Source of the DNA: Fidelibacterota bacterium
GTDB lineage: Bacteria; Fidelibacterota; Marinisomatia; SCGC-AAA003-L08; TS1B11
DNA: 43,809 nt
Direction: 5' to 3'
Assembly (NCBI GenBank): GCA_004124295.1
Contig: SCKI01000017.1
Coordinates: forward strand, 1-43,809
In this document: positions 1-8,206 of the stretch, piece by piece
Layout: each line of letters begins with the position of its first letter
Position numbering within the stretch: position 1 is the stretch's first letter
Program-made: the position numbers and the translations under genes
The notes under the pieces: model-generated
The model's input: the letters and a program-made list of their open reading frames with translations, nothing else
Database searches by the model: none
Told to the model about the DNA's origin: nothing

Positions 1-3000
1 CTCGGGCCTGAAAGCAGGCTCACAGTGGGTATGGGCCAGCCCCGGGCCAAGGCCTGGTATTCCCTGGTGCTGCCGACGTAGGTGACCAGATCCCGGGCAA
101 ATATCTCTGCCGCGATAGAGACCCCGGCATTGTCCGGGCTTGGCATCGCTAAAATGCTCGGCGCACCCAAGGAGCGGCGAATATGGTTCCTGTTGGCCGT
201 AAGATCGAGAGAGATGGGGATGCCGGTATTGGAATCGGTTGAATCCTTCTCAAAGGGCCAGTAGCCTGCCAGCCCGGTTTCATTGCCGATAAGGCTGGTA
301 TTCATCGCAGAAATTATATCGCTGGAAGTTTTGGCAACATTCCAGACCCGCAACTCATCGATGAGACCGTTATAAGCGTGCCTCCGGCTGCGGTACCGGT
401 TGCCCAGTGTCCAGCGGTCAGCCCCGGCCCCAAGTGCAAAGCCGTTGGTTACCGCCCCCGTGCCCACGGCGCCGTTCACGAATATATCAACAGCAGAGCC
501 CGAATAGACCCCGGCAATATGGACCCATTGCCCGCCGGTGATAGGCTCCCTGGCCACGGCCACCTGGCTGGCGCCGTCACTGACGGCAAACTCGACATTG
601 ATGTTGCCGATCGCATCCGCCACCAGGCGCAATTCGTATCCAATCAGGTTCCCACTGAAGAAATCGGGACGGGAGAAAATCACTCCGGTATCACCCGCTG
701 CGAGTACCATGGGAAAGACCCAGGCCTCCACCGCCAGCTGCTTCCCGGTAACAATAAGGCCGCCAGGGTTAGCGGCGCCATCAATGGGGAATTCGTCGGC
801 AATGACCGCCCGCGAACCGACGCCTGTAAAGTAAATGGCGGCAGTGTTGGCCTCGGGCAGCGTGGGCGTGGCGCCGGCCTCCTCCGAGGGAGGACCTTCA
901 TTCCCGGCCTGGTCTACGGCCGTGAGCCGGAAATAGTAGGGCGTGTCATTCGCCAGATTCGCATTGAGGGAGGCCACGTTGTGCCTCGACAGACGTCCGA
1001 TCAGATACGTGGTGCTGATGCTGAATCCGGAGGCCGTGGAGCGGTACAGCAGGTAGTGGGACAGGTCCGCCTCCGTGCTGGCGGTCCAGCTCAAGGTGAC
1101 CGAACCGTCCCTGCCGGTGGCCACCAGTCCGGCCGGCGCAGCAGGCGCGACGGTATTGGCCGTGCCTATGGCATCGCTGGCGATACCCGTCGAGATCATC
1201 TCAACAAGCCCATCGCCATCCACATCGGCCATGGCCCCGTAAACACCCCCGCCAAGGCCCGTTTCCACCACGTAATTACCCGACTCATATTCCACGATGA
1301 GAGCAGTGCCGCCATTGACCAGCACATGCGCCTCCGGGAGTCCATCGCCGTCGATATCGCCGGCATGCACCTGGAACATGCCATTGCCTGCATCGTTCAG
1401 CAAGGTCGATACCTGGTAGTTGGTGCCGTCATAATCAACGCGGTAGATGGGATAGGTGGCGGCGCCCACATTGAAAAGGCCGGCAACGATTTCCTGTGTG
1501 CCGTCACCGTCAAAATCTGCAATGGCGGCGCCACCGAGACCGTCGGCGAATCCAGTGATCTCGGCCTCAAGCACATAGTTGGCGCCGTCATAGCCCAACA
1601 CCGCGATCGCCCCGGGATTGCCCTTGCCCACCAGGATGACCTCAGTCTCACCATCGTTGTCCGTATCGCCGGCAGAAATTTGCAGTGTGCTCCAATTGGT
1701 GACATTAACTGAGGCAACCGACTCAAGGGCATTGAGGCTGGGGTTGTACCTGAAAACCTCCATCTTTCCGGGCAGGGCCAGCACGATCTCGTTCAGGCCA
1801 TCCCGGTCAAGGTCCAAGATCACCGTCGGTACATTGGTCCAGGGCAGGTACTGCTGGAACACCTGCCGGTAAGTGGCGCTGCCGCTGTCCCATTCGTACA
1901 TGTAGACGCTGTCCTGGGAGGCCACCAGGAACTCAGTCTGGAAATCGTTGTCGAGATCACCTACGGCGATGGGAATCAGCCAACCGTCATCGCTGAGGAT
2001 TTTCCCGCTCCACTCCCGGACATAACTGCCAGCGGAGTAACCATAGACATGGACACTGTCCTCAAGGTTGCTGGAGAAGACGGTCCGCGCCAGGCCGTCA
2101 TCCCTGAGGTCCCCGGCCAGGACCCCCCAAATGCCGCCCAAGATTGTCGGCGTCGCATCAGTCACCAATCTCGGCACAGGTGCCCCCAGTAGGTTCTCGA
2201 AGGCGCCCATATCGGGGTTGCTGCCGGCAGGCAGTGGCCGGGCAGTGCCGGCAATGTCGAAATCAAGGGGGGATGAGACCACCGCCGCGTCTCCGGCCCC
2301 AATGGCCAGGGAGCGGCTGCTGAGGCTGTAGTCCCCATTGGCCGCATCGACAAACCGGGGCATCTCCGTTATCGAATTGGTCTCCAGCCCGGTCCCGGCC
2401 TGATAGGCGGCCAGGTCGGCATAGGCCGTCACTCCCCAATAGACCAGATTTGCGCCGTTGCTGTAAAGCATATTGTTGTTGCTGCTGTAAGGGGTGGGTA
2501 TGGTAGCGGTGTAGACCGCGTGGCCGCCGCCATTGTTGACGATATAGTTATTCTTGACCGAGATATACCCGCCATCACGGATGTGTACGGTCCCATCGGC
2601 GCTTTCGGTGCTGATTATGGTGTTATGGTAGACATTGAAATACCCGGAAGATGTAGCAAATAGAGCCGCCCCTCCACCCGAACTGTTCAAATTGATAACA
2701 TTGTTCGCCACCAGAACTTCACCCGGAAATCCTGAAACACCATTAAGAGAAATGCCCCGAAAACCAAAGGCAATATCAATTCTGTTACCCAGTATAAGGA
2801 GTTCATTGATCGCACCGAGGATATCAATGGCTATATAGCCGGCCTCGGCAGTGTTCGAATTCTTGATGGTATTGGCACTGATGACCGGCGCGTCAACATT
2901 GTGGAACTGGATGGCGGCACTGAGTTGTCCAGAAAAAGTATTGCCATCAATCAGTGTACCCGTCACCTCATCGCCGGCCGAACCCGTCATCCATATACCC

Positions 3001-3755
3001 CGGGCGCCATCCAAAAAGGTGTTACGCTGTACCGTCAGATTGTCTGCTCGTAGCCCCGGACCGCCACCGACAACCATAATATCAGCGGCCAAACTCGCTG
3101 TGGAGCCTATGAATGCGTTATCAACGAGCAGGAGATTATCCGCGTCAAAATCAATCGACACGACCCGGGAGTTGGTGGCGTGCAGCGCCTTTATGGTCAG
3201 CTGTCTGATGATGATCCACTGCGCGGAACTGAGCAATAATACCGGTGTATTGACGTCGGCAGAGTTGTACTCCAGCGTCACCGCGCCCGTATTGGCGGGG
3301 TGGGCCTCGAAAGTGATGGTATTGGCGGCGCTGACGCCTGCAATGAGTCCGATGGTGACCTGCTCGGTATAGGTCCCCTCCACCACCTGGAAGAGAACCG
3401 GACCGGCGACGCCCTCGGCGTTAAGGGCGGCCACAGCGGCGGCGAAGGTGGCGTAGTTGTCCTCCACGTTCGGGCCGATGACATAGGTGCCGGACAGGGC
3501 GGCCGGGGCGGCGCTCACCTCGCTCAGGGAGAGATAGGCCAGGCCGCCGGTTATGCCGTAGCTGGGGCCAGCCGCCACTCCGCCAGCCAGCGGACCGACG
3601 CCCCCGGTGATGGAAAAGCTCGGCCCGGCCACCTTGCCGCCGCCGCTGTTCACCCCGCCGTCGGTGCTGCCCTGGCCCCAGAGGGCGAGCGGCAGCAGCA
3701 GGAGAGGGACGGCACCGAGGGCGCCTATCCGCAGCTTAAAATGACGGGCTTTCAC
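1..3755 (-). CDS. Giant secreted beta-helix / FG-GAP / Fn3 / LamG protein, C-terminus cut by window edge
   Basis: I read one uninterrupted minus-strand frame from a GTG at 3755 to the left edge, so at least 1251 residues are present and the stop lies outside. The start is chosen because it gives a classic signal peptide (basic MKARHFKLR, then a hydrophobic core ending near LALWGQ) 19 nt after the stop of the upstream gene. The Shine-Dalgarno is weak. Approximate domains: right-handed parallel beta-helix at residues 90-470 (many short N-x-(I/L)-x turns), FG-GAP/VCBS-like repeats at 535-870 (several DxDxDG-type calcium loops such as DIDGDG and DVDGDG), a fibronectin type III domain at 875-955, and a LamG/concanavalin-like domain at 975-1170 with the usual GLIDELRVWN signature. 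This architecture is typical of exported surface or cargo proteins of FCB bacteria; a T9SS-type tail would be expected beyond the edge. Likely cotranscribed with the two upstream genes. The ligand is unknown. Confidence 0.85.
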   Translation of the reverse strand, partial: MKARHFKLRIGALGAVPLLLLPLALWGQGSTDGGVNSGGGKVAGPSFSITGGVGPLAGGVAAGPSYGITGGLAYLSLSEVSAAPAALSGTYVIGPNVEDNYATFAAAVAALNAEGVAGPVLFQVVEGTYTEQVTIGLIAGVSAANTITFEAHPANTGAVTLEYNSADVNTPVLLLSSAQWIIIRQLTIKALHATNSRVVSIDFDADNLLLVDNAFIGSTASLAADIMVVGGGPGLRADNLTVQRNTFLDGARGIWMTGSAGDEVTGTLIDGNTFSGQLSAAIQFHNVDAPVISANTIKNSNTAEAGYIAIDILGAINELLILGNRIDIAFGFRGISLNGVSGFPGEVLVANNVINLNSSGGGAALFATSSGYFNVYHNTIISTESADGTVHIRDGGYISVKNNYIVNNGGGHAVYTATIPTPYSSNNNMLYSNGANLVYWGVTAYADLAAYQAGTGLETNSITEMPRFVDAANGDYSLSSRSLAIGAGDAAVVSSPLDFDIAGTARPLPAGSNPDMGAFENLLGAPVPRLVTDATPTILGGIWGVLAGDLRDDGLARTVFSSNLEDSVHVYGYSAGSYVREWSGKILSDDGWLIPIAVGDLDNDFQTEFLVASQDSVYMYEWDSGSATYRQVFQQYLPWTNVPTVILDLDRDGLNEIVLALPGKMEVFRYNPSLNALESVASVNVTNWSTLQISAGDTDNDGETEVILVGKGNPGAIAVLGYDGANYVLEAEITGFADGLGGAAIADFDGDGTQEIVAGLFNVGAATYPIYRVDYDGTNYQVSTLLNDAGNGMFQVHAGDIDGDGLPEAHVLVNGGTALIVEYESGNYVVETGLGGGVYGAMADVDGDGLVEMISTGIASDAIGTANTVAPAAPAGLVATGRDGSVTLSWTASTEADLSHYLLYRSTASGFSISTTYLIGRLSRHNVASLNANLANDTPYYFRLTAVDQAGNEGPPSEEAGATPTLPEANTAAIYFTGVGSRAVIADEFPIDGAANPGGLIVTGKQLAVEAWVFPMVLAAGDTGVIFSRPDFFSGNLIGYELRLVADAIGNINVEFAVSDGASQVAVAREPITGGQWVHIAGVYSGSAVDIFVNGAVGTGAVTNGFALGAGADRWTLGNRYRSRRHAYNGLIDELRVWNVAKTSSDIISAMNTSLIGNETGLAGYWPFEKDSTDSNTGIPISLDLTANRNHIRRSLGAPSILAMPSPDNAGVSIAAEIFARDLVTYVGSTREYQALARGWPIPTVSLLSGP

Positions 3756-3774
3756 TGGTTGGCTAGCCACTATC

Positions 3775-6711
3775 CTACGGCAACGGGTTGGTGACGGTGT
3801 AGACAACTTTGCCGCCGTAAAATTTCAGATTTGATGAAGTTGTTGCAGCGCCAAAGGATAGATAAATATAATAGGCGTAAATATTATTATCCACTGTGAA
3901 AGTATAATTAGTCTTACTGACTTGAACAACTGAAGTCGATGGCCCAGACGTATTAAACGAACCGTGAGTAGCTACGCTGCCGCTGCTTAGTGTTTTTCTG
4001 TAAAAGCTTACATGAATGTTATACGTGGGGTCATTATCAACGATTGTCACCCAAAGCTCCTTTACCGAGGCGCCGTGGGGCATATTGAGTGGTGCCAGGT
4101 AGACTCCGGCAGCATTGGGAGAAATATAAGCCGATGTCCCGGTATAAGATTGCGTGCTGGTGATGGGATTCACGCTGGCGTTGGAAATGGAGAGGTACCG
4201 GGTGGTAGTGGGCACCGTGAGGTTGCCTGTCAAGGTCAGGTTGGCGAGGACGCTAGTGCTGTTGGGGTCGAGGTAGTAGGCCGTGTTATCCCAGTCAATC
4301 AGCCGGTCTGCCAGCCAGAGGTCCGTAAAAGACGCGTTGGTAGCCCCTATGTATGCGGCGACACCCTTAATGTAGACGGTATACAGATTGGAGATGGCAT
4401 TGGGGTCCAGATAGTAGGCCGCGTTATCCCAGTCATACAACTTGTCCGCCAGATAGAGGTCGGTCCCGGACGTGGCGCTGGCCCCGATGTATGCAGCAGC
4501 ACCCTTAATGAACAGGGTATACAGGTTTGAGGTGCCGTTGAGGTCCATGTAGTAGGCCGTGTTATCCCAATCAATAAGCCGGTCAGCCAGAAAGAGGTCG
4601 GTTACAGACGTGGCGCTGGCCCCTATGAATGCACTATTACCCTTAACGTACAGGTCAAACAGGCTAGAGCTGCCACTGGGGTCGAGATAGTAGGTTACGT
4701 TATCCCAGTCAATCAGCCGGTCGGCCAGATAGATGTCGGCCGCCGAAGCATTGCTGCTACCTACGTATACATCCCCGGCCACTTGCAGCTTGGCGGTTGA
4801 GAGCGCATTGGTTGTGCCAATCCCTAACGTGCCGCTAACGTATGAATCGCCAAGGCCGTAAAAGGCCCAGGCCTTGCCTGTCCCGAGCGGGTTGGCATGG
4901 CTGTAAACGCCGTAGGCAGACCCGGACCCATAGGCGGTGGCAAATGATTTTATGCCGTACCCCGAAGTGTTGCCGGAGTTCGCAGGGGTTGCCGTTGCAT
5001 ACAGCCCGTATGCGCTGACGCCGAATCCTTTCGGGCTTGATTCGACTCCAACGGCGTAATTGAAACTGTTTGAGGTGTCCACCACATGCAGCTTGTAGAA
5101 CGGCTGGAAGGAGAGCAGATCGCCGATGCCGAGCCGGCCTTGGCCGGTCATTCTGAGCAGCTCGTGGCTCCCGGCGGTGATTTTGAACGGCGTGCCACTA
5201 AAGGCTGATGTATCGGCCATGTGGATCTCCAGGCCGCCGCCGGTCTTATCGGTGTTTTCAATGCGGGCCACGGCATTGGTGGTGTTGTCCACCAAATCCA
5301 GGCGGAAATTCGGCGCCGTGACGCCAATACCCACCTTCCCAGCGGTGTAGGTGATGCCGCCGGTAACAGCGCCCCAGGGGCTGGTTGTCAGGCCCGTCAG
5401 GGCCGAGCCGTCTCCCGCGAATGCGGTGGCGGTAACCGTGCCGGCCACTTGCAGCTTCGTGCTGGGGGTGGCCGTCCCGATGCCCACCTTGCCACTGCCG
5501 ATAACTGTAACATCGCCATTGCCCAGGTTGAGGGCCCATGGAGACGCCGAGGTCTGCAAGGTCCCATCCGGGAACGTGATGCCATCCACTCCAGGGGTGC
5601 CACCGATGTGCAGCAGGGTCGCTGGGTTTGCGATACCGATGCCCACGTTGCCGACAGCGTCAATGGTGAGCCGGGGCGAGCCGATGTTCACGTCAATGAT
5701 CGAAAAACCGCCCGGAGGCACCAGGTTGATGTCCGAGCCGGTGGCGCCCACCGCAAAATCGAAGATGCGGCCGCCGACCAGGTTGTTCTCAAGGCGGATC
5801 ATGACGCCGGTGGGGTCGTAAGGGATGGCGTGAATCCGGGCCAACGGGGCAGCGGTTCCGAAGCCGACATGGCCGGCGGTAAAGAAAGCCTGGACGCCAT
5901 TCACGGCGTAGCCCCGGATTTTTGCAGAAACAGTACCGTCCACTGCGTTATGAAGATTTATAGCACCACCGAACGTCGGCGTGTTGAGCAGCGATATTCT
6001 ATTCTGCAGGGAGGCGGAATCCTTAATTGAGATGCCGCTTCCGGCGTTGACCAGTTCCAGTTGCCAGGTGGGAGCTGTCGTGCCAATGCCCACGTTACCC
6101 GAGCTGTAGCTGATATCGCCGCCAGCGCCACTGCTCCACAGGCCGCTGGTGGCAGCGCTGGTCTGCAGCGTCCCATCAGGGAATTTGATGCCGTCTACCC
6201 CGGCGATGCCGGTGATTTCCAGCCTGGCCGAAGGGTTGAGGGTGCCGATACCCACGCTGCCGCTGCTGGGAAAAACATTTTCCGTACCCTGGACCTCCTC
6301 GGCCGCAGCGGCCCTGACCGCGTAGGGGACAGTGGTGAACGGCACCAGCGGCAACATGGCCTCCCAGGCCGTTGTGTAAATGGAGATTTCAAGCCAGTAC
6401 TGCGTATCGAAGTTGAGCGCATCCAGCGGCGCAACGGGTCCCCCGAGCTGCACCGTAAACAGGCCGCCATTCACCGGGACGGCACTGCCGCTTGTGGCCA
6501 GGAATGTCTGGGTCCAGAGAATCGTGGCAGTCTGATTGCTACTGCCGTCATAGAGCTGGAAGCGCATGTCGTAGTTGCCGTCGGCGACGATGACGCCGTT
6601 GCTGTCCTTCAGCAGACCTTGGTAGGTGATGACCTTGGGTATCTGTCCCCACAACACCGAGGCTGTCAGCAGCACGGCGAGACCTGCGATAAATCCGCGA
6701 AACCGGTTCAT
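3775..6711 (-). CDS. Tail-fibre-like secreted repeat protein
   Basis: A 978-residue protein. The ATG at 6711 is preferred over longer in-frame starts because it has an AAGGAG ribosome site and begins a clear signal peptide (MNRFRGFIAG, cleavage near LWGQ). Residues about 20-150 form the domain beginning VITYQGLLKDSNG, common in large secreted FCB proteins. The middle holds many NVGIGT(T/A)xP-type motifs, as in phage tail-fibre and collar-like proteins, interleaved with DGTLQTSA segments. Near the C-terminus a 46-residue unit is repeated four times. The last ~100 residues (about 3775-4150) are coded by visibly more AT-rich DNA. A structural surface fibre or adhesin is likely. No intramolecular chaperone peptidase domain was seen at the end. 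It follows the CsgG-like gene by 82 nt. Confidence 0.8.
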   Translation of the reverse strand: MNRFRGFIAGLAVLLTASVLWGQIPKVITYQGLLKDSNGVIVADGNYDMRFQLYDGSSNQTATILWTQTFLATSGSAVPVNGGLFTVQLGGPVAPLDALNFDTQYWLEISIYTTAWEAMLPLVPFTTVPYAVRAAAAEEVQGTENVFPSSGSVGIGTLNPSARLEITGIAGVDGIKFPDGTLQTSAATSGLWSSGAGGDISYSSGNVGIGTTAPTWQLELVNAGSGISIKDSASLQNRISLLNTPTFGGAINLHNAVDGTVSAKIRGYAVNGVQAFFTAGHVGFGTAAPLARIHAIPYDPTGVMIRLENNLVGGRIFDFAVGATGSDINLVPPGGFSIIDVNIGSPRLTIDAVGNVGIGIANPATLLHIGGTPGVDGITFPDGTLQTSASPWALNLGNGDVTVIGSGKVGIGTATPSTKLQVAGTVTATAFAGDGSALTGLTTSPWGAVTGGITYTAGKVGIGVTAPNFRLDLVDNTTNAVARIENTDKTGGGLEIHMADTSAFSGTPFKITAGSHELLRMTGQGRLGIGDLLSFQPFYKLHVVDTSNSFNYAVGVESSPKGFGVSAYGLYATATPANSGNTSGYGIKSFATAYGSGSAYGVYSHANPLGTGKAWAFYGLGDSYVSGTLGIGTTNALSTAKLQVAGDVYVGSSNASAADIYLADRLIDWDNVTYYLDPSGSSSLFDLYVKGNSAFIGASATSVTDLFLADRLIDWDNTAYYMDLNGTSNLYTLFIKGAAAYIGASATSGTDLYLADKLYDWDNAAYYLDPNAISNLYTVYIKGVAAYIGATNASFTDLWLADRLIDWDNTAYYLDPNSTSVLANLTLTGNLTVPTTTRYLSISNASVNPITSTQSYTGTSAYISPNAAGVYLAPLNMPHGASVKELWVTIVDNDPTYNIHVSFYRKTLSSGSVATHGSFNTSGPSTSVVQVSKTNYTFTVDNNIYAYYIYLSFGAATTSSNLKFYGGKVVYTVTNPLP
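4189..4740 (-). repeat. Four tandem 138-bp (46-residue) in-frame repeats
   Basis: The anchor ggtc(g/a/t)gccag recurs at 4719, 4581, 4443 and 4305, exactly 138 bp apart. In protein each unit reads LADRLIDWDN, then YYLDP, then YxKG, then AYIGAS. The fourth (C-terminal) unit diverges in its second half. The pattern lies inside the fibre-like coding frame and is protein repetition, not CRISPR. Confidence 0.9.
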
Positions 6712-6793
6712 GGAAACTCCTTCAGTTCGTCTCATTTCTGACTGCCTGCTGCGCCGGCCCGATGCCTGGCGGCAGGTCTGGGCAATAGCAAGG

Positions 6794-7555
6794 TCAGGGA
6801 GGCGTCGGAAATTCCGGTGGCCCTTCGATAATGGTGGCGCCTCCGCCATCGCCGCCCAAGGTCAATGCATAGGCCGCGCCCCCTCCGGCAGCCGCCAGAA
6901 GTACCAGCCACAACACGCCCCGGCCACCCTTCTTCTCTTTCTCGTCCTGGGGACCAAGCTGTGCTGTCTGCGCCTGTCCCTGGCCGGTCCTGCCTACCTG
7001 GGCAAGATTGATGCCTGACGGCTCGTCCCGGAGCTGGCTCAGCAACGCGTCGGGATGCACCAGGCCCACCAGCTCCCAGGCAATATGCTCGATCTCGGTG
7101 ATCAGGCCGTCAATCTCGCCGCGGTAGTTCCGGCTCATGGTACTGGCGATGGCCCCGGTCTCAATGTCGATGGTGCGCAGGTCGAGGGTAAAGGTGGAGC
7201 CGATCTTGCCCACCGTCCCGGCGATCATCATGGTCACGCCGAGCAACTGGCCAATCTCCACCGCGCATTCATCGGAGGTACAACCGGCGAGCTGGAAGTC
7301 CTGTTCGGCCAATATGGCCTGCATCTGGCCCCGCTCTACCACATTCACGGCCCCGGTACGCACCAGTTCGGTACGCATGCGGTCGGTGAGGCTGGCTGCC
7401 TCTATGGCGGAGATGCCCCGGCCCTCCATGTCCATCACGGCCACCGATTCCTTTTCCTGGCCCATGGCCAGAAGCGGCAATAACAGCGCCAAGGCCAGCC
7501 AGGCCGGCCGGAAAAAGGGCGCCCTCACCGGGCAATTATGCTGGTGTATCAACAT
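6794..7555 (-). CDS. CsgG-like periplasmic/outer-membrane protein
   Basis: A 253-residue protein with an N-terminal export signal (hydrophobic LALALLLPLLAMGQ) followed by a CsgG/FlgO-like fold: VAVMDMEGRGIS, then LTDRMRTELVRTG, VVERGQMQAILAEQ, and the family-typical CTSDECAVEIGQLLGV with two cysteines. A Gly/Ala-rich hydrophobic segment follows near residue 215 (VLWLVLLAAAGGGAAYAL). CsgG proper forms the curli export pore. Many FCB relatives instead carry such proteins of unknown role beside surface proteins. ATG 7555 is used, but the GTG 27 nt downstream would give a shorter signal peptide. It is the first gene of a probable operon with the fibre and beta-helix genes. Confidence 0.8.
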   Translation of the reverse strand: MLIHQHNCPVRAPFFRPAWLALALLLPLLAMGQEKESVAVMDMEGRGISAIEAASLTDRMRTELVRTGAVNVVERGQMQAILAEQDFQLAGCTSDECAVEIGQLLGVTMMIAGTVGKIGSTFTLDLRTIDIETGAIASTMSRNYRGEIDGLITEIEHIAWELVGLVHPDALLSQLRDEPSGINLAQVGRTGQGQAQTAQLGPQDEKEKKGGRGVLWLVLLAAAGGGAAYALTLGGDGGGATIIEGPPEFPTPP

Positions 7556-7713
7556 TCGATCCCCACTATTGACCGTTGAGCGGCATATAATTATTTGAAA
7601 CCAGGTATGGATGACTCTCAGCCTCCACAGGTAAATCTACGGCAGCGCTCATGTGGGCACAAGCTTTACGAACCCTCCGGCGGCCTTCCGTTCACGACGG
7701 GCAGGTCACCCAA

Positions 7714-7729
7714 TGTGACATGGGTCATA
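7714..7729. promoter_or_regulatory. CRP-like palindrome TGTGA-N6-TCATA
   Basis: TGTGA, six bases, then TCATA: one mismatch from the classical cAMP-CRP core TGTGA-N6-TCACA. It sits between the divergent CsgG-like gene (start 159 bp to the left) and the nucleotide cyclase (start about 480 bp to the right). A single match to a short consensus is weak evidence; the interest is its position beside a cyclase gene. Confidence 0.3.
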
Positions 7730-8124
7730 TAATTGGCGCACCCCGTAAAGCGACATTGGCGGGTCAATTCGGCCTGGCCGCCCCGTTCTGGCACCGCTCC
7801 CGCCGGCCCTTAACGGCCCCCCAAGGGCCACCGAAGATGCTGCCCAAGCCCCTCGTTTCCCTTAAAGTGTTACTTTATTAAACTCCCACTATGGTCCATT
7901 TAATCATATCCGCGAGGTCACCCGTTTCAGGTGTTTCCGGAACCGATGCATTGCCGCCGCCCTGCACCGCGCCCCCCGATACCTCAACGCAAGCGCCAGC
8001 GGGGGAACTGGCCCGGGCGGAAGTCTCCGGCCACCTACGGACCCCGTTCCTGCGCATATTATTCGTGCTTGATATTGCATTTGGGCTCCCCTACCTTTGT
8101 ACTGCCTCATGCATTGACATCCTA

Positions 8125-8143
8125 CCGGCCCCCAGGAGGCCGG
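8125..8143 (+). other. GC-rich hairpin in cyclase upstream region
   Basis: CCGGCC and GGCCGG arms separated by seven bases, followed by an AT-rich stretch, 64 bp before the cyclase ATG. It could be a leader structure. It lacks a T-run, so it is not a convincing terminator. Confidence 0.35.
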
Positions 8144-8206
8144 CAAATTATTACGGTGACCCTTCCGTTAGCCGTGGCGGAACGGCATAAGGGAGCTGTG
8201 TCTCAC

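Larger units (their letters stand above)
7556..8206. other. Divergent intergenic region between CsgG-like gene and cyclase
   Basis: About 650 bp without a credible gene. The plus-strand frame of the cyclase stays open upstream to 7931, but that extension has no domain-like or hydrophobic composition and no ribosome site. The region must carry promoters for both divergent genes. It contains a CRP-like palindrome and a small GC hairpin, listed separately. Confidence 0.6.

Noticed and set aside
378..1712. Plus-strand open frame of 444 codons
   Set aside because: It is the antisense shadow of the beta-helix/FG-GAP gene; the minus frame has a signal peptide and clear domains, the plus frame has none.
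4189..4740. Regularly spaced repeats as a possible CRISPR array
   Set aside because: Period is 138 bp, there are no short direct repeats with unique spacers, and the units are in-frame protein repeats.
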